Shown piece after piece: positions 46,341 to 54,759 of a stretch of 64,000 nucleotides of DNA. The notes beneath the pieces were generated by a model. The model made no database searches and had not been told where the DNA came from. It saw nothing but the letters and a program-made list of their open reading frames with translations. A program made the translations under genes and the position numbers. Within the stretch, counting starts at the first letter, position 1. Each line of letters starts with the position of its first letter. Origin of the DNA: Sphingomonas sanxanigenens DSM 19645 = NX02 (GTDB lineage Bacteria; Pseudomonadota; Alphaproteobacteria; Sphingomonadales; Sphingomonadaceae); the NCBI RefSeq assembly GCF_000512205.2, contig NZ_CP006644.1:5160501-5224500 (forward strand), given 5' to 3'.

Positions 46341-47135
46341 ATGCGGTCACAACTTGCTGCAATGGGTCGAAGCGCATTGGTGCAGGGGCGAGTCGTCTAT
46401 GCCCTCCTCCTGCGCGAGATCCTGACCCGCTACGGACGTCACAACATCGGCTTCCTGTGGCTGTTCGTGGAGCCCATGCTGTTCACGACCGGCGTCACGG
46501 TCCTCTGGACGCTGACCGAAGCGCTGCACGGATCGTCCCTGCCGATCGTCGCCTTCGCGCTTACCGGCTATTCCAGCGTGCTGCTCTGGCGCAACATGCC
46601 CGCGCGCTGTATCGGCGCGATCGATCCAAATCTTGCGCTGATGTACCACCGCAACGTGCGAGCGATCGACATCTTCCTCGCCCGCGTGCTGCTGGAAGCG
46701 GGCGGAGCGACGATATCGTTTGTGACGCTCAGCCTGTTCTACATTTACATTGGGTGGCTGGATCCGCCGGCGGACATCCTCACCGTCGCGGGCGGATGGG
46801 TGATGATCGCGTGGTTCGGCGCCGCGCTCGGCATGTTCCTGGGTGCCCTGTCGGAAAAGAGCGAGATGGTGGAGCGTCTCTGGCACCCCATCTCCTACCT
46901 CGCCTTTCCGCTGTCCGGCGCGGCCTTCATGGTCGACGCCCTTCCCCCGGCCGCGCGCAAGTACATCCTCTATGTGCCGATGGTGAACGGCGTCGAGATC
47001 GTCCGCGAGGGCTATTTTGGCGAGCAAGTCCGCGTGCACTACGATTTCTTTTACTTGCTCGCCTGCTGCGTGGGCCTGACCTGGCTGGCGCTGTCGCAGG
47101 TCGCCGTGGTCAACCGGGGAGTCACGCCCGAATGA
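46341..47135 (+). CDS. kpsM: ABC-2 type capsule export permease (KpsM family)
   Basis: 264 residues, about six membrane helices. VVYALLLREILTRYGRHNIGFLWLFVEPM is the classic N-terminal KpsM motif, and the C-terminal helix region ends VVNRGVTPE. Transports the lipid-linked capsule polysaccharide across the inner membrane with the ATPase encoded next. The stop overlaps the ATPase start (ATGA). Confidence 0.94.
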   Translation: MRSQLAAMGRSALVQGRVVYALLLREILTRYGRHNIGFLWLFVEPMLFTTGVTVLWTLTEALHGSSLPIVAFALTGYSSVLLWRNMPARCIGAIDPNLALMYHRNVRAIDIFLARVLLEAGGATISFVTLSLFYIYIGWLDPPADILTVAGGWVMIAWFGAALGMFLGALSEKSEMVERLWHPISYLAFPLSGAAFMVDALPPAARKYILYVPMVNGVEIVREGYFGEQVRVHYDFFYLLACCVGLTWLALSQVAVVNRGVTPE

Positions 47136-47794
47136 TCGAGGTCGAACACATCCACAAAATCTACCCCACCCGCGCCGGCGACCGGGTGGTGCTGAAGGAC
47201 GTCTCGTTCACCCTCGACCGGGGGGAGAAGCTGGGCGTGCTGGGCCGCAACGGCGCGGGCAAGTCCACCCTCGCCCGCCTGCTCAGCGGGGCAGAGCGCC
47301 CCACATCCGGTCGGATCGAACAGGGCATGTCGGTATCCTGGCCGCTGGCCTTCGGCGGCGCGTTCCAGAACGCCCTGACCGGCCTCGACAACGTCCGCTT
47401 CATCAGCCGGATCTACAAGCAGGACTACCAGCGCAACATCGATTTCGTCGCCGATTTCACCGAGCTAGGCCTCTATCTGCGCGAACCGGTGCGCTCCTAT
47501 TCGCAGGGCATGCGAGCGCGCCTGGCCTTCGCGGTCTCGATGATCATCGAGTTCGACTGCTACCTGATCGACGAAGTAAGCGCAGTGGGCGATGCCCGCT
47601 TCCACGAACGCTGCGAGGTCGAGCTGTTCCAGAAGCGCGCCGACCGGGCGATGCTCATTATTTCTCACGATCCGGAATACGTGCGCAATCATTGCAGCCG
47701 GTTCGCCGTCCTCCATCAGGGCGACATGGTGTTCTACCCCGACTTCGAGCAGGCTTACGATCGTCACTTGCGTATCCTGCACGGAGAGGCTTGA
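47132..47794 (+). CDS. kpsT: capsule export ABC ATPase (KpsT family)
   Basis: 220 residues, the length usual for KpsT. Walker A GRNGAGKSTLARLL, signature YSQGMRARLAFAVSMIIEF, Walker B CYLIDEVSAVGDARF, and the H-loop LIISHDPEYVRNHC are complete. There is no C-terminal carbohydrate-binding extension of the Wzt type, so the system is of the group 2/3 capsule kind. Confidence 0.95.
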   Translation: MIEVEHIHKIYPTRAGDRVVLKDVSFTLDRGEKLGVLGRNGAGKSTLARLLSGAERPTSGRIEQGMSVSWPLAFGGAFQNALTGLDNVRFISRIYKQDYQRNIDFVADFTELGLYLREPVRSYSQGMRARLAFAVSMIIEFDCYLIDEVSAVGDARFHERCEVELFQKRADRAMLIISHDPEYVRNHCSRFAVLHQGDMVFYPDFEQAYDRHLRILHGEA

Positions 47795-47975
47795 CGAAGC
47801 GCCCGTTTTCCGGGGCCGGACGCCGCCCCCCGGTTCATTGATATCCATCCCAGGTTGTGGAATGGTGCCCCTCCGCAGGAACCGACGTCCCCCCGTCACG
47901 CACCGGCTGACATCCCGCAGGCAGGCTCCGCTCCCGCCGGGTCAGCCATGCCGATACTGCATCGAAGAGGCTGTG

Positions 47976-49499
47976 ATGAACGCTAGTCCCCCCCCGCTGG
48001 AACTCGATTTTACCCGTCCCGAACCGGCATCGCCCGATCTTCTCCTTGCCCTCGAAGGGTTTTCCGGAGCCGAGGCTATCGGCCGCTGGACGGATGGCGA
48101 AACCGCTCGCATCGTCCTGGCTGCTGACCCGGCGCGACCACGCGATTTGCTGTTGGTGCTTAGCGGCTCCCCCTTCGTCGCCCCCGACATCGGCGCGCAG
48201 GGCATCACCGTCACCGTCAACGGGGTGCAGGCCGCCGACCGCAGCTTTTCCCGACATTTCCGGTGCGAACGCATCGAGGTCGTGGTATCGCTGCCTGAAG
48301 GCGAGGCCGGGAGGCCGCTGGAAATCGTGATCGGCATCAGCCATCCCGGCCAGCCTTTGCGCCACGGCATGGGCGACGACGAGCGCAACCTAGGGCTGCT
48401 GCTGGCCGGCCTGACGGTCAAGGCCGCCCCGCCGTGCAGCGGGGCGTCGTCCAGCCCCTATCGCGGATTGCCCGCGTACCAGTTCTGGCGCCGGTCGATT
48501 TCCGGCGTCGAACACCACCGGATCGACCCGGTCACCCATACCCGCTTCAAGATCGGTAGGAATGCCCGTGTTGGCACTGCGGGAAGCTGCTTTGCGCAGC
48601 ATATCTCCCGCCGGATCATGGCATCGGGCTTCAACTACTTCGTGACCGAGGCAGGCGACGACATTGACGAGGCGCAGCGCGGCAAGCGCAACTACGGCAC
48701 GTTCTCGGCTCGCTACGGTAACGTCTACACGACCGTGCAGTTGCTCCAGTTGTTCGAAGAGGCGTTCGGGCAGCGGGTGCCACGCGATCGCGCCTGGCCC
48801 CGTCCCGATGGCCGCTTCATCGACCCCTTCCGTCAGCAGATCGAGCCGGACGGCTTCGCCGACGAGGCCGCCGTCATCGCCGATCGCGACCGGCACCTTG
48901 CCGCCGTGCGCCGCCTGTTCGAGGAGACCGACATCTTCGTCTTCACACTGGGGCTGACCGAAGCTTGGCGATCGCGCGAGGACGGGTCCGTGTTTTCCGC
49001 CGCGCCCGGCGTCGTGGGCGGGACTTTCGATGAAAGTCGGCATGCATTCGTCAACTTTGATCTTGCCGAAACATACGGTGCGCTGAAAACCTTCCTCGAG
49101 AAATTTCACGCCCTCAACCCCGTCGCGCGGGTGCTGCTCACCGTCTCGCCGGTCCCCCTGATCGCCACGTACGAGCCGCGCTCGGTCCTCGTCTCCACCA
49201 CCTACAGCAAGGCGGTATTGCGTGTGGCCGCGGAAATGGCGCTTAAGCAGTTCGACTGGGTGGACTATTTCCCGTCCTACGAGATCATCACCGGCAGCTT
49301 CTCGGGTGGGCTCTATTACGAACCGGACCGCCGTGAAGTGAATGCGCTAGGCGTTTCCCACGCCATGCGCTGCTTCATGCAGAACTACATCGACGGCCGC
49401 GATCCCAAGGCGGCGGACGTCGCCCCCGAAGCCGTGCGCAAGGCATCCGCCGCCGGCATCGTGTGCGACGAGGAAATCATGGGCAGCGCAAGGGCATGA
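47976..49499 (+). CDS. GSCFA domain protein (SGNH-like) of the capsule locus
   Basis: 507 residues. A C-terminal GSCFA domain begins at VGTAGSCFAQHISRRI (about residue 195) and runs to about 470, with FVFTLGLTEAWRS and a late VSHAMRCFMQNYI segment; the fold is related to SGNH hydrolases/acyl transferases. The N-terminal 190 residues are unassigned. Start at ATG 47976. It overlaps the WcbI-like gene by ATGA, suggesting that the two act together on the polysaccharide, perhaps adding or removing acyl groups. The activity is inferred. Confidence 0.82.
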   Translation: MNASPPPLELDFTRPEPASPDLLLALEGFSGAEAIGRWTDGETARIVLAADPARPRDLLLVLSGSPFVAPDIGAQGITVTVNGVQAADRSFSRHFRCERIEVVVSLPEGEAGRPLEIVIGISHPGQPLRHGMGDDERNLGLLLAGLTVKAAPPCSGASSSPYRGLPAYQFWRRSISGVEHHRIDPVTHTRFKIGRNARVGTAGSCFAQHISRRIMASGFNYFVTEAGDDIDEAQRGKRNYGTFSARYGNVYTTVQLLQLFEEAFGQRVPRDRAWPRPDGRFIDPFRQQIEPDGFADEAAVIADRDRHLAAVRRLFEETDIFVFTLGLTEAWRSREDGSVFSAAPGVVGGTFDESRHAFVNFDLAETYGALKTFLEKFHALNPVARVLLTVSPVPLIATYEPRSVLVSTTYSKAVLRVAAEMALKQFDWVDYFPSYEIITGSFSGGLYYEPDRREVNALGVSHAMRCFMQNYIDGRDPKAADVAPEAVRKASAAGIVCDEEIMGSARA

Positions 49500-50356
49500 A
49501 CTCTTCCATGGAGCAGTGGCTCGTCATTTCGAACTGTCAGACCTTCGGCCTTGCCAACTGCTTGCAGGCGCAGGTTTCCGACGTGCAGGTCACGGGTGTG
49601 GACACCCTTCTGTTTAATTCCGATCCCGATCGCTTCAACGCGACGATGGACAAGTACAGCACCCTGTTCATCGCCGACGGTGTGAAGGGCGAAATCGCAT
49701 CCGCACGGATCGATGCGATCCCGGATCACGTCGCCTTGCCGATGGTCACCTGCCGGGTGTTCCATCCAGATTTGGTCTACCTCCAGCACGATGGACGCCC
49801 CGTGGTCGGTCCGGTGGGCGATTATCACTCGGCGATCGCCTATGCCTGCTTCCGCGCCGGGATGAGCGTTGCCGATACTGTCCTGCGCTTCAACGGCAGC
49901 TTCCTGGAACGCTGCGGCTACATGGCCATGTGGCTGCCCGAACGCGACCGCCTGGTGGAGGATCTGGCCACTTTCGGCCTCGACGTCGCCGCGCCGATTC
50001 GGACATGGGGGCGGCATGAAGCGTTCATGTTTAGCATCAACCATCCGCGCATCCACGTCCTGCACGACATCGCGGCGGAACTACTGCGCGCACAGGGCCG
50101 CCCGCCGTTTCCCGGCGGGATCATTCCGCACGACAATCTCGCTACGGGTGCGGCCTTCGCGGTCTACCCGGAAATTGGGGAGACGCTGGGCGTGGCCGGA
50201 AGCTATGTCTTCAAGGACGTGGGCAGCTATCGCCCCGTCGACCTCGAAGGTTTCGTCGCGGGCTGCTTCGCAAGCTACGAACGGATCGGCGCGGCCGCGA
50301 TCGCGCCACATCCGCAGTTCGCGCAGCATGTCGATTACGTGGCCGCGCTGCTCTGA
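49496..50356 (+). CDS. WcbI-like polysaccharide biosynthesis (putative acetyltransferase) protein
   Basis: 286 residues resembling WcbI of Burkholderia capsule clusters, a CoA-binding protein proposed to acetylate the polysaccharide. The N-terminus is WLVISNCQTFGLANCLQA, with the SNCQ motif, followed by FRAGMSVADTVLRF and NHPRIHVLHDIAAEL. Start at ATG 49496 overlapping the GSCFA stop. WcbI was described in a heptose-containing capsule, in line with the hdd genes nearby. The catalytic role is not proven for the family. Confidence 0.8.
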   Translation: MNSSMEQWLVISNCQTFGLANCLQAQVSDVQVTGVDTLLFNSDPDRFNATMDKYSTLFIADGVKGEIASARIDAIPDHVALPMVTCRVFHPDLVYLQHDGRPVVGPVGDYHSAIAYACFRAGMSVADTVLRFNGSFLERCGYMAMWLPERDRLVEDLATFGLDVAAPIRTWGRHEAFMFSINHPRIHVLHDIAAELLRAQGRPPFPGGIIPHDNLATGAAFAVYPEIGETLGVAGSYVFKDVGSYRPVDLEGFVAGCFASYERIGAAAIAPHPQFAQHVDYVAALL

Positions 50357-50450
50357 TGAAGGTGCCGGTTCCCTGAATCCTAAATGAACGCGGCGCCGGC
50401 GTTGCCTGATGCGGTATCTTAAGTTCGTATTTCCAGTGAATGGAGAATAT

Positions 50451-51170
50451 ATGAGCAGCATACCCCTAGAGAACAAGGACGTATCGTCCAAGCTGATTGC
50501 CGATTACCTACACTCACTGCTGACGGAAGGATCGCCAAACCCGGAATGGGGCAAGATCGCATTCCTGCGATCCATTGACCCCGCAAGTCGCGTGCTTGAC
50601 CTGGGCTGCGGGAATAACTCTCCGAAGTTGACGAAGGATGTCATTCCCGAGTGCCATTACATTGGAATTGATGTTGAGGATAACAATCAGTCGTCTGAAC
50701 GATTTTCCGACGAATACATGATCGTGAAGTCATGCAATTTCCGAAGTGCCATAGAACTCTACGAAAATAGCATCGACGCGGTCATATCCTCGCACAACAT
50801 AGAGCACTGCGAAGATCGCTATGGAACTACCGAGGCGCTTGCCCGGTCGCTGAAACCGGGGGGGAAGGCCTATATCTCCTTCCCGGCCCAGGACAGCACG
50901 TCGTTTCCCAAAAGGTCTGGCACGCTGAATTACTACGACGATGAAGGCCATCTGTCGGAGCCGCCGGATTTCGGAAAAATCATCTCCATCCTGACAGCCA
51001 ACGGGCTTGAGATCCTCTACGCGACCACGCGATATCAGCCGCCCATTCACTGGATTCTCGGCCTCGGCAACGAAGATCTGTCCTCCGAGACCGGCGAGAT
51101 AAAGGAGGGGACGTGGTGCTACTGGGGGTTCGAATCCGTCATCTGGGCTGAAAAAGCCAAGGCCGCCTGA
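50451..51170 (+). CDS. class I SAM-dependent methyltransferase
   Basis: 239 residues. Motif I is VLDLGCGNNSPKL, followed by IGIDVEDN (motif II), DAVISSHNIEHCED (motif IV) and LKPGGKAYISFP. Probably methylates a sugar of the capsule. Base composition is visibly lower in GC than its neighbours, suggesting a separate origin. Start at ATG 50451 with RBS tggag. Last gene on the plus strand of the locus. Confidence 0.85.
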   Translation: MSSIPLENKDVSSKLIADYLHSLLTEGSPNPEWGKIAFLRSIDPASRVLDLGCGNNSPKLTKDVIPECHYIGIDVEDNNQSSERFSDEYMIVKSCNFRSAIELYENSIDAVISSHNIEHCEDRYGTTEALARSLKPGGKAYISFPAQDSTSFPKRSGTLNYYDDEGHLSEPPDFGKIISILTANGLEILYATTRYQPPIHWILGLGNEDLSSETGEIKEGTWCYWGFESVIWAEKAKAA

Positions 51171-51196
51171 AACTGGCCTGAAAACCGAGCATCCCC

Positions 51197-51215
51197 TTCC
51201 GGCGAGCCGCCGGAA
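51197..51215. terminator. hairpin between convergent capsule genes
   Basis: Perfect 8-bp stem (ttccggcg, agc loop, cgccggaa) between the methyltransferase stop and the AGE-family stop. Flanking T-runs are absent, so termination is possible but weakly supported. Confidence 0.4.
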
Positions 51216-51238
51216 TGAAAAGGGCCGAAAGCCTAGGA

Positions 51239-52399
51239 TCAGGAAGCGGACTCCAGCGCTTTCTCGGAGGTGCGCAGGGAGCACATCTCCCAGATCGCGC
51301 AGGAGATGTGATAGAGCGAGCTGCCCGGGGCGAGTTCCTCGATGAAGCTGCCATCCTCATTCATCTTGTCGCGCCACAAGTGTTGCGCTTCGGGCAGGAA
51401 GTACTTGCGCAGGCCGGTCCACGCGTCGGCGACTTCGCACAGATCCTCGTCGCTGCCGGTGCGATGATAGCGCACGACCGCCACCTTGAGGCGCTCGGTT
51501 TGGGGCCAGAGGCGGGCCTTGCCGTTGACCACGCGGCCGTCAGTCAGCACTTCGTTGATCGCGACGCCGCGCTGCGCATCGATGCCGTGGCGGCGGCCGA
51601 AAGCGGTCATCGCGTCAGAAACAGCGACGGCGTTAGGGGCGCCCGAGCGGGCTAGGCGCTCAAACAGCCAAGCCCATTCGAAGCAGTGGCCCGGCTCGGC
51701 GATGCGGCCTTCGTCGCCCGACGCTGGGGTCCAGTCCTCGCCGAAGTACTCCAGCAGCGCACCCGATACCGGATCGACCAGTCGAGTGCGGCACAGTTCC
51801 GCCACGGCCACCGCCGCGTCGCCGAATCGCTTGCGGCCGCTGGCTTCGTGCAGCGCGCTGAACGCCTCGAACAAGTGCATGTGTGGGTTCTGGCGACGCA
51901 CTGACGGATCGACGATCTCACCCTCGCGGAAGCCGCCTTCCGGGTGCGACCAGTTCGCCTCGATCGTGTCGAGCAGCGTCTCGGCCTCGTCGAAGAAGGA
52001 TTTCTCGCCCAGCGCGCCGCCTGCCGTGCCCAACGCGAAGAGGACGAAGGCCTGGTCATAGAGGTCCGCCCGTGCGTCGAGCACGGCGGCGTCACGATCA
52101 AGGCGGTGGACGTAGAAGCCATCGGGGCGCTTGGCTCTGGCGATGACGACGCGCATCGTCTCGTCCACCAGCGCGCGCCACGGGCCGGTCCAGCCCGCCC
52201 TGCCCGCCGCGACCATCGAATAGATGTGCCGCGCCTGCACGAAGGTGCGGAAATATTCGTCGTTGGGCACGCCTTCCAGCGTCATCCGCTCCGGGAAGAG
52301 GCCGGACGCGGTGCGCCCGCGGCTGCTCCACACCGGCGCGGCGACGTCGACCAGCCAGGCGCGGGCTTCCTGTTCAAGTTCCATGATACGCTGCTTCAT
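51239..52399 (-). CDS. AGE-family sugar isomerase/epimerase
   Basis: 386 residues, an (alpha/alpha)6 barrel protein of the N-acylglucosamine 2-epimerase / aldose-ketose isomerase family. Conserved features are ANWSHPEGGFREGE, RRQNPHMHLFEAFSALHEAS, EPGHCFEWAWLFERL, and LWPQTERLKVAVVRY. The active-site His residues lie in PHMHL, GHCFEWAW and the final segments. It overlaps the fused hddC-gmhB gene by four bases. Because no gmhA is in the window, it may make D-glycero-D-manno-heptose 7-phosphate from the ketose phosphate. That is an inference. Confidence 0.85.
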   Translation of the reverse strand: MKQRIMELEQEARAWLVDVAAPVWSSRGRTASGLFPERMTLEGVPNDEYFRTFVQARHIYSMVAAGRAGWTGPWRALVDETMRVVIARAKRPDGFYVHRLDRDAAVLDARADLYDQAFVLFALGTAGGALGEKSFFDEAETLLDTIEANWSHPEGGFREGEIVDPSVRRQNPHMHLFEAFSALHEASGRKRFGDAAVAVAELCRTRLVDPVSGALLEYFGEDWTPASGDEGRIAEPGHCFEWAWLFERLARSGAPNAVAVSDAMTAFGRRHGIDAQRGVAINEVLTDGRVVNGKARLWPQTERLKVAVVRYHRTGSDEDLCEVADAWTGLRKYFLPEAQHLWRDKMNEDGSFIEELAPGSSLYHISCAIWEMCSLRTSEKALESAS

Positions 52400-53646
52400 G
52401 TCGTGACTTCCGTAGAATCTGTCTGGCTAACAAGGTGGGGGGCGACGAAGTCGCGCAGGTTTCCGCCTGCGAACTTGTGCGCGGCGACGCCAGCGGCGCG
52501 CGCGGCGGCAAGGTCGGTGTCCTGATCGCCGACGAGGAGGCTGGCCGGGACATCAATGTCCCAGTGTTCCATGAGGTCCAGCAGCATGCCCGGCTCCGGC
52601 TTGCGCCACGGATGAACGTGGCTGTACTGCTCCACGGTGCCATCGGGATGATAGGGGCAGAAGCGCCAGTCGTCGATGTGTGCGCCCTGCGCGCGCAGTT
52701 GCGCATTCATCCAGTCGAACAGCGCGCTCACGTTCTCCACCGGGTAGTAGCCCCGGGCGACGCCGGCTTGGTTGGTGACCATGAAGACGTAATAGCCCAG
52801 GTCGTTGGCTAGGCGCACGGCCTCCATCGCGCCGTCGATCCAGCGGAAGCGATCGGTCGTGCCGACATAGCCTTCGTCCTGGTTGAGCACGCCGTCTCGA
52901 TCAAGGAACAGCGCGGGCCTGCGACGCTGCGCGGGCACTTCGACTTGGCTGCGTTCGTAGGATTCCGGCACGCCGATGTCGAGGAAGTACCCCTCGAACC
53001 TGCGTGCGCGTAGCTTGCCCGCCGCCGCCAGGCGAGGCAGCACATCCTGCTCGATCGAAAAGCGTTCGCCCAGCCCGCGCACATGATCGCGCGACAGGCA
53101 ATAGGCCCCGCCGTTGACGTAGTACGGCGCGGCAAGCGCCTCTCCGCGGGGCACGACCGCCCTCACCTGCCCGTCGGCCGAGAAGTCGATGGTTTCGTAG
53201 CGGTCCGCCAGCGGCACCGCACGCACCGCGAGCGAAGCGTTGTCCAGCCTTTCGCCCACGACATCGGTGCTGCACAGCGCGTTCCAGTTGCAGTCGAACC
53301 AGGTATCCCCGTTCAACAGCAGGAATCGCTCGTCCAGCACTGGCAGCGCATTGGCGACGGCGCCCCCGGTGCCTAGCGGCTCCAGTTCCACCACCACGTC
53401 GATGGTGTGCCCCTGCGGCATGCGGGCGCGCAGGGCATCGACGTAATCGAACACCCGTTCGGACTTGTAGCCCGCCAGCAGCACCACCTTGCGGAAACCC
53501 TGGCGCCACGCCTCACGAACGAGCAGTTCGATGAAGGGCGTGCCGCCGACGGGCAGCAGTGGCTTGGGCGTCTCACGGGTCAGGCTGCCCAGGCGGGTGC
53601 CCAGCCCGCCGAGCAGGATCGCGCATTGGTCGACCATCAGCGGCAC
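52396..53646 (-). CDS. fused heptose-1-phosphate nucleotidyltransferase and HAD phosphatase (HddC-GmhB)
   Basis: 416 residues. N-terminal NTP-transferase (1-225): AILLGGLGTRLGSLTRETPKPLLPVGG, LLNGDTWFDCNW, YVNGGAYCLSR. C-terminal HAD-IIIA phosphatase (236-405): ALFLDRDGVLNQDEGYVG with the DxD, VTNQAGVARGYY, RKPEPGML, LLVGDQDTDLAAA. The zinc loop is altered: where GmhB usually has C-x-H and C-x-C, this has CPYH and HPW before RKP, so three of four ligands are missing. Together the domains would dephosphorylate heptose-1,7-bisphosphate and attach GMP (or another nucleotide). Confidence 0.88.
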   Translation of the reverse strand: MPLMVDQCAILLGGLGTRLGSLTRETPKPLLPVGGTPFIELLVREAWRQGFRKVVLLAGYKSERVFDYVDALRARMPQGHTIDVVVELEPLGTGGAVANALPVLDERFLLLNGDTWFDCNWNALCSTDVVGERLDNASLAVRAVPLADRYETIDFSADGQVRAVVPRGEALAAPYYVNGGAYCLSRDHVRGLGERFSIEQDVLPRLAAAGKLRARRFEGYFLDIGVPESYERSQVEVPAQRRRPALFLDRDGVLNQDEGYVGTTDRFRWIDGAMEAVRLANDLGYYVFMVTNQAGVARGYYPVENVSALFDWMNAQLRAQGAHIDDWRFCPYHPDGTVEQYSHVHPWRKPEPGMLLDLMEHWDIDVPASLLVGDQDTDLAAARAAGVAAHKFAGGNLRDFVAPHLVSQTDSTEVTT

Positions 53647-53671
53647 TCCTCCGCGTTTGCTGGCCCTGGCG

Positions 53672-54727
53672 TCATTCCGGAACCGCCCAGGCTTCCACGC
53701 CTTCGAACGTCAGACGCACCGCGCTGGCACTACCGCCCGCGTCGTTGAGCGCCTCGATCAGGTGATGACGCAGCGACGGATCGGCCAGCAGCATGATGAA
53801 GCCGCCACCGCCCGCGCCCGATACCTTGCCGCCCCACGCGCCATTGCGCATCGCCACGTCCAGCAGGCCGTCGATGGTGCCGTTGGAAATGGTTGAGGCG
53901 GTGTTCTTCTTGGCCAGCCAAGCCTGCTGCAGCACGTCGGCGGTCTGCCGGATCTGGCCGCCCAGCAGCATGGTCTTCATGCGGGTGGCGTGTTCTTTGA
54001 TCTCGTGCATCGAGAAGATGGTCTTGTCGTCCATCTGCTTGAGGCCGGACACCTGGTCCTCGATGATCCGGGCGGATTCCCGCGACTGGCCGCTGAAACA
54101 GATCACCAACGAGGATTCGAACTCGTTCAGGTATTCGCGATGCAAGCGCAGCGGGTTGACGATGACGCCGACCCCGCCCTTCAGGAACTCGATGAAGTTG
54201 AACCCGCCGAATGCCGCCGCATACTGGTCCTGCTTGCCGCCCAGCATGCCTAGCTGGACGCGCTCGATATCATAGGCCATCTCGGCGATCTCGTAAGGGC
54301 CGAGCGGCAGCTTGAGCGCGAGGGCGAACGCCTCGATCAGGGCCACGGTCAGCGCCGAGGACGCGCCGAGGCCCGACCCCGCCGGAACGTCGATCGTGGT
54401 GGAGATGGTCAACGGCATCGCCTTGCCGTCGTTATACCGCTCCATCATCATCTTGTAGGTGGCGCGGTGCAGCACCAGCCCTTCGCGGATGCTGAAATCT
54501 AGCGTGGCGGGCAGTTCATCCCCGCTGCCCAGGTCGTCGGCGCGCAACACGATGCGCCCGTCGTCCCTGCTTGCCAGATGGGCATAGGCATAACGGTCGA
54601 TGGTGGCATTGAGCACGACTCCGCCAAAGTCGTCGCAATAGGGCAGCAGGTCGGTGCCGCCTCCGCCTAACCCCAGACGCAACGGCGCACGCGCGCGGAC
54701 GTTTCGGTGAATCAGCCGTTCGAACAT
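53672..54727 (-). CDS. hddA: D-glycero-D-manno-heptose 7-phosphate kinase (GHMP family)
   Basis: 351 residues of the GHMP kinase superfamily, HddA type. Motifs: RAPLRLGLGGGGTDLLPYC at the N-terminus, the ATP loop DVPAGSGLGASSALTVAL, and the C-terminal GKVSGAGGGGFIMLL. Makes the 1,7-bisphosphate in the GDP-heptose pathway. ATG 54727 is preferred (RBS gagaag just upstream) over the TTG at 54751. 25 bases before the HddC-GmhB gene. Confidence 0.92.
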   Translation of the reverse strand: MFERLIHRNVRARAPLRLGLGGGGTDLLPYCDDFGGVVLNATIDRYAYAHLASRDDGRIVLRADDLGSGDELPATLDFSIREGLVLHRATYKMMMERYNDGKAMPLTISTTIDVPAGSGLGASSALTVALIEAFALALKLPLGPYEIAEMAYDIERVQLGMLGGKQDQYAAAFGGFNFIEFLKGGVGVIVNPLRLHREYLNEFESSLVICFSGQSRESARIIEDQVSGLKQMDDKTIFSMHEIKEHATRMKTMLLGGQIRQTADVLQQAWLAKKNTASTISNGTIDGLLDVAMRNGAWGGKVSGAGGGGFIMLLADPSLRHHLIEALNDAGGSASAVRLTFEGVEAWAVPE

Positions 54728-54759
54728 TTCATCTTCTCGTTTTTGATCCAAGGGAAAAA

